A DNA stretch of 39,452 bases from the IMG/VR virus record IMGVR_UViG_3300037189_021629, positions 1 through 39,452 of that record; one strand, written 5' to 3'. A program made the translations under genes and the position numbers. The stretch comes from a virus. Shown one piece after another: positions 32,807 through 39,452 of this stretch (position 1 is the first letter of the stretch; each line of letters opens with the position of its first letter). The notes under the pieces were generated by a model, which worked only from the letters and a program-made list of their open reading frames with translations, was not told the origin of the DNA and did no database searches.

Positions 32807-34222
32807 ATGCTTAATCCATTTTTTCTTCAAGGTTCTGAATCAGAGAGAAATCTTATTCAAGATTTGGTCAATGAACAATTGAGAATGTATGGAATTGAAG
32901 TTTATTATTTGCCAAGAAAGTATATTACACAAAAAACTGTTATAAAAGAAGTTATAGAATCTTCGTTTGAAGATGCTTATCCAATAGAAGCTTATCTAGT
33001 AAGTTATGAGGGATATGGAGATAATCCAACTATTCTTTCAAAATTTGGAATTCAAGCACTTAATGAATTAACTTTAACCATATCAAGAGAGAGATTTGAA
33101 ACATATATTTCTCCTCTTATGAAAAATGAACAAAATATTCGATTATCTACTAGACCGAAAGAAGGAGATTTAATTTATTTTCCTCTTGGAGATCGTTTGT
33201 TTGAAATAAAATATGTCGAACATGAACAACCATTCTATCAAATTAATGGAAATACTAGTTATGATTTACGATGCGAATTATTCAGATATGAAGACGAAGT
33301 AATTGATACCGGAATATCTGAGATTGATAATTATATTGGTGGAACTGGTACAGGCGATGTAGATTATGAAACTAATGTTTACGCATCGATTCAAACATTA
33401 ACTCTTGTTGGGACTGCATCGACTGCATCTGCAATAACTACATTGGTTAACAATGGTATAAGATTCTTTACTGTTACTAATAGGGGTGGTGGATACTCTT
33501 ATCCACCAAGAGTTGCAATTTCTTCTGCACCAACGGGCGGTATGACTGGTGTAGGATCAGCAACAATGATTGGTGGTATTGTTGTTTGCGACAGGAATGT
33601 TAATCCCAATTTAAAATCAGTTCAATCTGTGGAAGTTATAAACCCAGGATATGGATACACTATTGCACCTAAAGTTGCATTTTTTGGTGATGGTGTTGGA
33701 GCGGCGGCGACAGCAACAATTGGTAGTGGAATCGTAGGAGTAATAACGGTTACAAACGGAGGATCTGGATATACATCTCCACCGCCAATCACATTTGTGG
33801 GGATTTCGACTGTTTCTGCTGCTGCCACAGCAGTAGTAAGCTCCGCCGGAACTATTACGCAAATAAGAATAACGAATGCTGGTCTTGGATATTCACAGGC
33901 ACCAACAATTATAATAGGAAATCCTTCAACAACTTCCAGTGGAGATTATATTTTTAATGAAATAATAACAGGATCAATAAGCAACACTACAGCAAGAGTT
34001 AGATCGTGGAATTCTGTGACTAATAAACTTGAAATTTCAAATGTATCTGGAGAATTTGCAATTTCAGAATCTATTATTGGATCAGATTCTGGCGCTTCGC
34101 ATGTATTAAGAGTAGTTGATTCAACCCCAGTCAATGATGGATTTTCAGATAATAAAAATATAGAAACAGAAGCAGATTCAATCATAGATTTTAGTGAGAT
34201 AAATCCGTTCGGAATGCCGTAG
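32807..34222 (+). CDS. gp14: gp14-like neck protein with inserted GxGY repeats, 471 aa
   Basis: T4 gp14 is 256 residues. The N-terminal part here matches it clearly: GIEVYYLPRKYITQKTVI (T4 GVECYYVPREYV), LVSYEGYGDNP and PKEGDLIYFPLGDRLFEI (T4 PKEGDLIYFPMDNSLFEI). The C-terminus ends NPFGMP. From about residue 195 to 370 the protein carries four GxGY modules (FFTVTNRGGGYSYPPRV, VEVINPGYGYTIAPKV, ITVTNGGSGYTSPPPI, IRITNAGLGYSQAPTI) that T4 gp14 lacks and that match modules in the giant baseplate protein. The insert explains the extra length. Confidence 0.92.
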   Translation: MLNPFFLQGSESERNLIQDLVNEQLRMYGIEVYYLPRKYITQKTVIKEVIESSFEDAYPIEAYLVSYEGYGDNPTILSKFGIQALNELTLTISRERFETYISPLMKNEQNIRLSTRPKEGDLIYFPLGDRLFEIKYVEHEQPFYQINGNTSYDLRCELFRYEDEVIDTGISEIDNYIGGTGTGDVDYETNVYASIQTLTLVGTASTASAITTLVNNGIRFFTVTNRGGGYSYPPRVAISSAPTGGMTGVGSATMIGGIVVCDRNVNPNLKSVQSVEVINPGYGYTIAPKVAFFGDGVGAAATATIGSGIVGVITVTNGGSGYTSPPPITFVGISTVSAAATAVVSSAGTITQIRITNAGLGYSQAPTIIIGNPSTTSSGDYIFNEIITGSISNTTARVRSWNSVTNKLEISNVSGEFAISESIIGSDSGASHVLRVVDSTPVNDGFSDNKNIETEADSIIDFSEINPFGMP

Positions 34223-34230
34223 TATAAATA
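34223..34230 (+). promoter_or_regulatory. Late promoter (TATAAATA) before gp15
   Basis: This copy is identical to the T4 late consensus TATAAATA. It starts right after the gp14 stop and is 41 bases before the gp15 ATG. Confidence 0.75.
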
Positions 34231-34270
34231 TATTTTATTATGATCAAATACTAGTAAAAAATTTATAGCA

Positions 34271-35272
34271 ATGTTTGAATATTTTTATAACGAAATCTTA
34301 AGAAAAACCGTAATTGCTTTTGGTTCTTTATTTAATGGTATAGAAATAAAGCATACGAATACATCAGATAATGTTGTTAGTGTTATAAAAGTTCCACTTG
34401 CGTATGGACCAACACAAAAGTTTTTGGCTAGACTTGAGCAATCTGCAGATCTTAGTCAAAAAACTCAAATAACTTTACCAAGAATGTCATTTGAGTTTAC
34501 TGGATTGACTTATGATGCAACAAGAAAAGTCACAACAACTCAAACATTTACTGTAAAAGATTCCACTGACGGCACAGAAACGAAGAAAGTTTTTATGCCT
34601 GTTCCATATAATATGCAATTTGAATTAAGCATTATGTCAAAACTTAATGATGATTGCCTTCAAATAGTTGAGCAAATTTTACCTTATTTTCAACCAGCTT
34701 ATTCTTTAACAGTTGAACTATTAGACAACATTAATGAAAAAAGGGATATTCCAATAGTTTTAGAAAATATAACTATGCAGGATGACTATGAGGGCAATTT
34801 TACTACTAGAAGAGTTTTAATTTACACTCTAAGATTTACAGCAAAAACATATTTGTTTGGACCTGTTGCCTCTGCAACGAAGGATGTTATCAAAAGAGCT
34901 TCTATTGGATATATTTCGGGCGGAACTACTTCCTCTCCAAAAAGAGAAGTTGTATATGCTTCCGAACCTAGAGCAATTAAGAACTATACCGGAATTGTTG
35001 TTGCAAACATCACTAAAGATATTGGAACGTCAGATACACTAATTTCAGTAAATAATGCAAGTCAAATTAGTGCAAATAGTTACATTGAGATTGAGGGTGA
35101 AGAAATTTACATTAAATCAAAATCTGGAAATGTTCTTACAGTTGAAAGAGGTAGAGATGGGACAAATATTATCTCGCATATTTCTGGAGCAGAAGTCAAA
35201 TCAATCACTACTGCAGACAATCTTCTAATTGAAGAAGGTGACGATTTTGGATTTAGTGGATCAATCGTATAA
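34271..35272 (+). CDS. gp15: gp15-like tail sheath stabiliser with extra C-terminal module, 333 aa
   Basis: T4 gp15 (272 aa) caps the tail tube and sheath at the head-proximal end. Residues 1-215 match it: MFEYFYNEILRKTVIAFGSL, IKVPLAYGPTQKFLARL, QITLPRMSFEFTGLTYDA, IVEQILPYFQPAYSLTVE and RDIPIVLENI. The last about 100 residues differ from T4 and contain NSYIEIEGEEIYIKSKSG, NVLTVERGRDGTNIISHISG and EEGDDFGFSGSIV. This is the same E..RG..H..G module seen in the giant and DUF4815 proteins. A late promoter precedes the gene, and gp16 follows after nine bases. Confidence 0.95.
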   Translation: MFEYFYNEILRKTVIAFGSLFNGIEIKHTNTSDNVVSVIKVPLAYGPTQKFLARLEQSADLSQKTQITLPRMSFEFTGLTYDATRKVTTTQTFTVKDSTDGTETKKVFMPVPYNMQFELSIMSKLNDDCLQIVEQILPYFQPAYSLTVELLDNINEKRDIPIVLENITMQDDYEGNFTTRRVLIYTLRFTAKTYLFGPVASATKDVIKRASIGYISGGTTSSPKREVVYASEPRAIKNYTGIVVANITKDIGTSDTLISVNNASQISANSYIEIEGEEIYIKSKSGNVLTVERGRDGTNIISHISGAEVKSITTADNLLIEEGDDFGFSGSIV

Positions 35273-35281
35273 AAAATTAAC

Positions 35282-35731
35282 ATGAAAATGACAAAAAAAT
35301 TTGATGATTTGAATGATGCATTTAATATTGCGGGAGAAATAATTTCTACTGATTCGGAAACTAATATTGAAAAAATAGAAAATAAAGTAGAAAATATTGC
35401 AAACATATCTGAAGATATTAAAAAAGATTATGATTATACTAGAGGTAATCTCTATTCTTTAATAGAAAAGGGGCAAGAAGCAATCAATGGAATTTTGGAA
35501 CTAGCACAAGAAAGTGAAATGCCTCGTGCTTATGAAGTCGCTGGACAACTTATAAAAAATGTTGCAGATATTGCAGATAAATTGATGGATCTTCAAAAGA
35601 AACTCAAAGATATTGATGAAAATACCTCAAATAAAGGACCAACGACAGTTAACAATGCTTTATTTGTTGGATCCACCGCAGAGCTAGCGAAACTTTTAAA
35701 GCAACAGTCTCAAGACACAAAAAATCAATAA
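35282..35731 (+). CDS. gp16: gp16-like small terminase subunit, 149 aa
   Basis: The small terminase recognises phage DNA and regulates the gp17 packaging motor. The central helices match T4 gp16: IKKDYDYTRGNLYSLIEKGQ, ESEMPRAYEVAGQLIKNVAD and LMDLQKKLKDI. The tail TVNNALFVGSTAELAKLLKQ parallels T4 NIQNATVFMGSPTELMDEI. Length is close to T4 (164). An in-frame Met at residue 3 could be an alternative start. The next gene in the window is a mosaic protein rather than gp17. Confidence 0.93.
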   Translation: MKMTKKFDDLNDAFNIAGEIISTDSETNIEKIENKVENIANISEDIKKDYDYTRGNLYSLIEKGQEAINGILELAQESEMPRAYEVAGQLIKNVADIADKLMDLQKKLKDIDENTSNKGPTTVNNALFVGSTAELAKLLKQQSQDTKNQ

Positions 35732-35734
35732 ATA
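35727..35734 (+). promoter_or_regulatory. Late promoter (AATAAATA) before the mosaic gene
   Basis: AATAAATA overlaps the gp16 stop codon (TAA at 35729-35731) and lies 22 bases before the ATG at 35757. Its position matches that of the other late motifs. Confidence 0.6.
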
Positions 35735-35756
35735 TAAAAAGATTCAGAGTATATAA

Positions 35757-37433
35757 ATGCAAAGGTTTAAACCACATAAAACGGTTGAGCAAATAGCAAA
35801 AAAACATCGTTTAGACGTTGCATTTATACAAAAGCAACTTGATATTGGAGAGCCTATAGAACACGAGCATACTAATGACCATGCTCTTGCAAGAGATATT
35901 GCTCTTCAACATTTGGATGAAATTCCAGACTATTATACTCGTCTTAAAAAAATGGAAGCATCTGCAAAGAAAGAACATAAAAAATTTAAAGATGTAAAAG
36001 AATCTCACGAAGAACAAAGATATTGTCCATTATGTGATAAAAGAGAAACTAGATCGGAGTGTAGTTATGGGGAAAAAGCATGGGATAAGGTATCCGTAAA
36101 AGATGAAGAATATTCAATGGTTCGCTCAGAATTAAAAACTATGGCGGATGCTATTAAGAGATTGGAAATGAAAGTTGGAAAAGGTGAAGGAAATTTAGAA
36201 GCATGGGTACAATCAAAAATCACTAAAGCAGCAGATTATATCGATACTGCAGCAGACTATGTTACAAACGAAGAAATAGAAGAGTCATGCTGGAAGGGAT
36301 ATAAGCAGATAGGAATGAAGAAAAAAGGAAAAAAAACTGTACCAAATTGCGTACCAGAAGAAACTAAATTGGTAGAAAAGATTATTGCTGAGATTATTGA
36401 GGAATCAAAATCGGGAGATTCTTCTCTGCACGATTGGTTCACCAAAAGTAAATCATCGGATGGAAAACCAGGGTGGGTTCAATTAGGTGGAAAATATGCA
36501 GGAAAACCATGTGCAAAACAACCGGGACAAACAACAAAACCAAAATGCGGTAGTTCCAAAATGTCTGCAGAAATGTCCCCAGAAGAGGAAGAAAGAGCTG
36601 CAAGAAGAAAAAGAAAGGAAGATCCAAATCCAGAGAGATCTGGTAAAGCAAGAAATGTTGCAACCGAAGAATACGTCGATGAGGATGCATGTAAAGAAAA
36701 AGTAAAATCGAGATATAAAATTTGGCCAAGTGCATATGCATCTGGAGCACTTGTAAAGTGCCGTAAAGTTGGATCTAAAAATTGGGGCAATAAGTCAAAG
36801 TCTAAAAATGAAGACGTTACTATTGAAGATTTGAATGGTAACACATTTGCAGAAGTTATTGATGTTATTAAACCAGATCCAATTAAAGGTTTTAAATCCC
36901 AGATAGAAGAAGCAACAAGACTTCAATCTGAAACTGGAAATATCATTGCGGTTGTTTTAAGTTGGAGGGGAAAAACATATTCAATTAGAATGTTTTTCCC
37001 ACAAGTATCAATTCCATCAAAAAAAGAAGTAACCTCAGAAATACAAAAAATATACCCAGGATCTATTGTTTTGCAATTCAATGTTTCATCAATTCAAGCG
37101 GGAATGCCGCTCATTCAAGTAGTAAATTCTAAATCAAAAAATTATCTTTTAAACAACAAAACAATTGGTGAAGAAACTATAGAAGAAGTTGCTGCATGGC
37201 AGCGTAAGGAAGGAAAAAACCAAAGTGGTGGACTTAATGAAAAGGGAAGAAAATCTTACGAAAGAGAAAATCCGGGAAGTGACCTTAAAGCGCCAAGCAA
37301 AAAAGTAGGAAATCCGCGTAGAGCATCATTCTGCGCCAGAATGAGGGGAATGAAAAACAAATTGACTTCAGCAAAAACTGCAAATGATCCAAATTCAAGA
37401 ATTAATAAATCACTTAGAGCCTGGAATTGTTAA
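35757..37433 (+). CDS. Mosaic basic protein between the terminase genes, 558 aa
   Basis: The protein is a chain of short phage-type modules. Residues 10-70 (EHEHTNDHALARDIALQHLD, EIPDYYTRLKKME) resemble the DUF5661 family as I recall it. Residues 89-103 have Cys pairs (CPLCDKRETRSEC). Then come CWKGYKQIGMKKKGKKTVPN (178-197), LHDWFTKSKSSDGKPGWVQL with KPCAKQPGQTTKPKC (223-265), a charged RKRKED stretch, and KVKSRYKIWPSAYASGALVK (314-333). Residues 350-462 form a distinct mixed alpha/beta domain (SWRGKTYSIRMFFPQVSI). The end (478-558) is WQRKEGKNQSGGLNEKGRKS with SFCARMRGM and KSLRAWNC. Several modules recur elsewhere in phages as separate small proteins. The role is unknown; the basic charge and place between gp16 and gp17 suggest DNA packaging or capsid association. 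Confidence 0.75.
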   Translation: MQRFKPHKTVEQIAKKHRLDVAFIQKQLDIGEPIEHEHTNDHALARDIALQHLDEIPDYYTRLKKMEASAKKEHKKFKDVKESHEEQRYCPLCDKRETRSECSYGEKAWDKVSVKDEEYSMVRSELKTMADAIKRLEMKVGKGEGNLEAWVQSKITKAADYIDTAADYVTNEEIEESCWKGYKQIGMKKKGKKTVPNCVPEETKLVEKIIAEIIEESKSGDSSLHDWFTKSKSSDGKPGWVQLGGKYAGKPCAKQPGQTTKPKCGSSKMSAEMSPEEEERAARRKRKEDPNPERSGKARNVATEEYVDEDACKEKVKSRYKIWPSAYASGALVKCRKVGSKNWGNKSKSKNEDVTIEDLNGNTFAEVIDVIKPDPIKGFKSQIEEATRLQSETGNIIAVVLSWRGKTYSIRMFFPQVSIPSKKEVTSEIQKIYPGSIVLQFNVSSIQAGMPLIQVVNSKSKNYLLNNKTIGEETIEEVAAWQRKEGKNQSGGLNEKGRKSYERENPGSDLKAPSKKVGNPRRASFCARMRGMKNKLTSAKTANDPNSRINKSLRAWNC

Positions 37434-37450
37434 TATAAGAGAAATTTATT

Positions 37451-39100
37451 ATGGCCGATGATATTTACTTAGGTAATCCTAATCTAAAAAAAGCAAATAC
37501 TGCTATAGAATTTACTCAAGATCAAATTCTTGAGTTTGTAAAATGTAAAAATGATCCAGTTTATTTTGCAAAAAATTATGTGAAGATTGTCACATTGGAT
37601 CATGGTCTTATGCCTTTTGAAATGTACCCATTTCAAGAAAAATTGGTTAATAACTTTCATAAGCATAGGTTTAATATTTGCAAGATGCCGCGCCAGACCG
37701 GAAAGTCAACTACTGTGGTATCTTTTCTTTTACACTATGCAGTTTTTAACGATAATGTAAATATTGGTATTCTTGCAAACAAAGCAGCTACTGCTAGAGA
37801 ATTATTAGATAGACTTCAAACAGCTTATGAGAATCTTCCCAAATGGATGCAGCAAGGAATCATCTCTTGGAACAAAGGATCTTTGGAACTGGAAAATGGA
37901 AGTAAAATCTTGGCTGCTTCTACTTCTGCTTCTGCGGTTAGGGGCATGTCTTTCAATATCCTATTTTTGGACGAATTTGCGTTCGTTCCGAATCACATTG
38001 CAGATTCGTTCTTTGCTTCTGTTTATCCTACAATTACTTCGGGCAAAAACACAAAAGTAATCATTGTTTCTACACCGCACGGTATGAATCATTTTTACCG
38101 AATGTGGCATGATGCTGAAAAAGGAAAAAACGAATATGTCTTTACAGATGTTCATTGGAGTGAAGTTCCGGGAAGAGATGAACAATGGAAGGCACAAACC
38201 ATTGCAAATACTTCAGAGCAACAATTTAAAGTAGAATTTGAGTGCGAATTTCTTGGATCTGTTGATACTTTGATTGCCCCATCAAAACTTAGAAGCCTTG
38301 TCTATGACCATCCTAAGACTCGTAGCGCGGGTTTAGATGTTTATTTGGATCCGGTAGATCAACATGATTATTTAATTACTGTAGACGTTGCTAGGGGTGT
38401 TGGAAATGATTATTCGGCATTTACTGTTGTAGATATAACTCAATTTCCTCATAGAGTTGTTGCAAAATATAGAAATAATGAAATAAAACCGATGCTTTTT
38501 CCAAGCATAATTCATGAGACAGCAATTGCTTATAATGATGCATATATTCTCTGTGAAGTAAATGATGTTGGAGATCAAGTAGCAAGTATTCTCCAGTATG
38601 ACTTAGAGTATAATAATCTTCTTATGTGCTCTATGAGAGGAAGAGCTGGTCAAATTGTTGGGCAAGGATTTAGTGGAAAGAAAACACAACTTGGAGTTAA
38701 GATGTCCAAAACTGTAAAAAAAGTTGGATGTCTTAATCTCAAGACTATGATAGAAGAAAATAAATTATATTTGAACGATTATGAAATAATTAGTGAACTT
38801 ACAACTTTTATTCAGAAGCACAATTCATTTGAAGCTGAAGAGGGATGTAATGACGATTTGGCAATGTGTTTGGTAATTTATGCATGGTTAGTTGCTCAAG
38901 ATTATTTTAAAGAGTTAACTGATCAAGATGTAAGAAAACGTCTTTATGAAGAGCAAAAAAATCAAATAGAACAGGATATGTCCCCATTTGGATTCATATC
39001 AGATGGATTAGATGAAGAAAGTTTTGTAGATGTTGATGGAGATAGGTGGCATCTTGATGAGTATGGTGATATGGCTCATATGTGGAATTATATGACGTAA
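37451..39100 (+). CDS. gp17: Large terminase subunit gp17, 549 aa
   Basis: This is the ATP-driven DNA packaging motor and headful nuclease. The ATPase half shows the Walker A motif RQTGKST (81-87), Walker B ILFLDE (171-176) with catalytic E176, and the coupling motif VSTPHG (207-212). The nuclease half has the acidic residues of the RNase H-like fold: D313 in LITVDVARG, E370 in ILCEVNDVGD, and D469/D470 in CNDDLAM. T4 gp17 is 610 aa. An alternative start is not needed: the ATG lies 17 bases after the previous stop. Its TAA overlaps the ATG of the next gene (GTAATGG). Confidence 0.97.
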   Translation: MADDIYLGNPNLKKANTAIEFTQDQILEFVKCKNDPVYFAKNYVKIVTLDHGLMPFEMYPFQEKLVNNFHKHRFNICKMPRQTGKSTTVVSFLLHYAVFNDNVNIGILANKAATARELLDRLQTAYENLPKWMQQGIISWNKGSLELENGSKILAASTSASAVRGMSFNILFLDEFAFVPNHIADSFFASVYPTITSGKNTKVIIVSTPHGMNHFYRMWHDAEKGKNEYVFTDVHWSEVPGRDEQWKAQTIANTSEQQFKVEFECEFLGSVDTLIAPSKLRSLVYDHPKTRSAGLDVYLDPVDQHDYLITVDVARGVGNDYSAFTVVDITQFPHRVVAKYRNNEIKPMLFPSIIHETAIAYNDAYILCEVNDVGDQVASILQYDLEYNNLLMCSMRGRAGQIVGQGFSGKKTQLGVKMSKTVKKVGCLNLKTMIEENKLYLNDYEIISELTTFIQKHNSFEAEEGCNDDLAMCLVIYAWLVAQDYFKELTDQDVRKRLYEEQKNQIEQDMSPFGFISDGLDEESFVDVDGDRWHLDEYGDMAHMWNYMT

Positions 39101-39330
39101 TGGAATTAGATAAACAAATAAAACTTGGACATTTATTGCTCACCGATAGAAAATGTAGAGTTTGTGGCGAAATAAAGAATCTAACAGATGACTTTTATAG
39201 GACTAGAAAAAACCGAGGACCAGTTGCATCATCTTATTCTTATGAATGTAAAGATTGTACAGTAAAGAGGGTGATAGAAGCGAGAAGAAATAAGCCATAT
39301 CAAAGTGACTGGGAATACCCAAATTGGTAA
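39100..39330 (+). CDS. Small zinc-binding protein, 76 aa
   Basis: The frame is open from 39082, but the ATG at 39100, overlapping the gp17 stop (TAATGG), is the likely start. The protein has two Cys pairs, CRVCGEIKNLTDDFYR and YECKDCTVKRVIEARR, the arrangement of a small zinc finger often found in phages next to HNH-type or DNA-processing genes. No catalytic His-Asn-His set is present. The spacing and DFYRTRKN-G phrase match phage zinc-finger proteins with a 'K-C--C-------FY-----' pattern. It could act as a DNA- or terminase-binding factor; this is inferred. Confidence 0.8.
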   Translation: MELDKQIKLGHLLLTDRKCRVCGEIKNLTDDFYRTRKNRGPVASSYSYECKDCTVKRVIEARRNKPYQSDWEYPNW

Positions 39331-39353
39331 GTAGTTCACCACACATTTCCCCA

Positions 39354-39404
39354 CCGTAAAGTAATTTTTTAATAAATATTTTCAGATAAACTGAGACTTT
39401 ACGG
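39354..39404 (+). promoter_or_regulatory. Inverted repeat enclosing the gp18 late promoter and masking its ribosome binding site
   Basis: CCGTAAAGT (39354-39362) and ACTTTACGG (39396-39404) are a perfect 9-bp inverted repeat. The late motif AATAAATA (39371-39378) lies in the loop, and the 3' arm covers the first bases of GGAG (39403-39406), the gp18 ribosome binding site. A transcript begun at the late promoter (near 39384) lacks the 5' arm and leaves the site free. Confidence 0.65.
39371..39378 (+). promoter_or_regulatory. Late promoter (AATAAATA) before gp18
   Basis: AATAAATA preceded by T-rich sequence lies 35 bases before the gp18 ATG. Late promoter strength would be expected here, since the tail sheath is made in many copies. 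Confidence 0.7.
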
Positions 39405-39412
39405 AGAAAAAC

Positions 39413-39452
39413 ATGGCGACTCCTCAATTATCTCCAGGCGTACTCGTCAGAG
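39413..39452 (+). CDS. gp18: Tail sheath protein gp18, N-terminus only (cut by window end)
   Basis: Only thirteen codons are visible, MATPQLSPGVLVR, which is a typical start of a T4-like contractile tail sheath protein (xxPxxSPGVxVxE). The GGAG ribosome binding site at 39403-39406 and the position after gp17 agree with T4 order. The rest lies beyond the window. Confidence 0.85.
   Translation, partial: MATPQLSPGVLVR

Noticed and set aside
33617-33862. Minus-strand frames inside gp14 rich in Cys, Ser and Arg or in Pro, Ala and Val
   Set aside because: They are antisense shadows of the Gly- and Thr-rich repeat section of gp14 and have no ribosome binding site or family resemblance.
36439-36844. 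Overlapping plus and minus frames in the mosaic gene
   Set aside because: They come from the low-complexity Lys/Glu-rich region of the 558-residue gene and have no independent support.

Overview
This window looks like part of the genome of a T4-like tailed phage (myovirus) of the kind that infects marine cyanobacteria. The basis is a structural module in T4 order whose products are recognisable by sequence: gp25, gp6, a giant baseplate-region protein, gp8, a DUF4815-type protein, gp13, gp14, gp15, gp16, a mosaic protein, gp17, and the first codons of gp18. The DUF4815 and YHYH-type proteins and the T4-like late-promoter motifs (ATAAATA/CTAAATA) point to a cyanophage. The host is inferred: no photosynthesis gene is present. 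All supported genes are on the + strand.

Region A (1-3450) is a tightly packed array of 17 very small genes of 34-105 codons, most joined by ATGA or TAATG overlaps. Several encode tiny exported or membrane peptides. Four full copies and one edge-truncated copy of a near-identical element (positions 1, 1158, 1898, 2140 and 4478) sit just upstream of small genes and look like a phage-specific promoter. The array ends at a strong intrinsic terminator (3413-3445). Region B (3450-5400) holds a C-rich, potentially quadruplex-forming tract beside a consensus sigma70-type promoter, a small gene, an HNH endonuclease gene, three more small genes, a possible structured leader and a gene-poor stretch with hairpins and a run of ten C. 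Region C (5400-7420) carries small late genes around a GT-A-like glycosyltransferase gene, including two paralogous short proteins on either side of it.

Region D (7427-31160) is the baseplate and tail-tip module. It is dominated by a 4110-residue and a 2482-residue protein. Both are built from short beta-rich repeats (GxGY, NHxFxxGD and E..RG..H modules, and an FINDVLQ-type domain). The same modules also occur in gp8, gp14 and gp15, so baseplate and neck proteins seem to have exchanged modules. Region E (31161-39452) holds small linker genes, the neck proteins gp13 and gp14, tail stabiliser gp15, both terminase subunits and the start of the tail sheath gene. Nine late-promoter motifs precede transcription units. 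The one before gp18 lies inside the loop of an inverted repeat that would hide the gp18 ribosome binding site in read-through mRNA.

No tRNA, rRNA, CRISPR array, integrase or transposase was seen. The early region uses more GC-rich codons (for example CGT) than the AT-rich, AGA-using tail genes.
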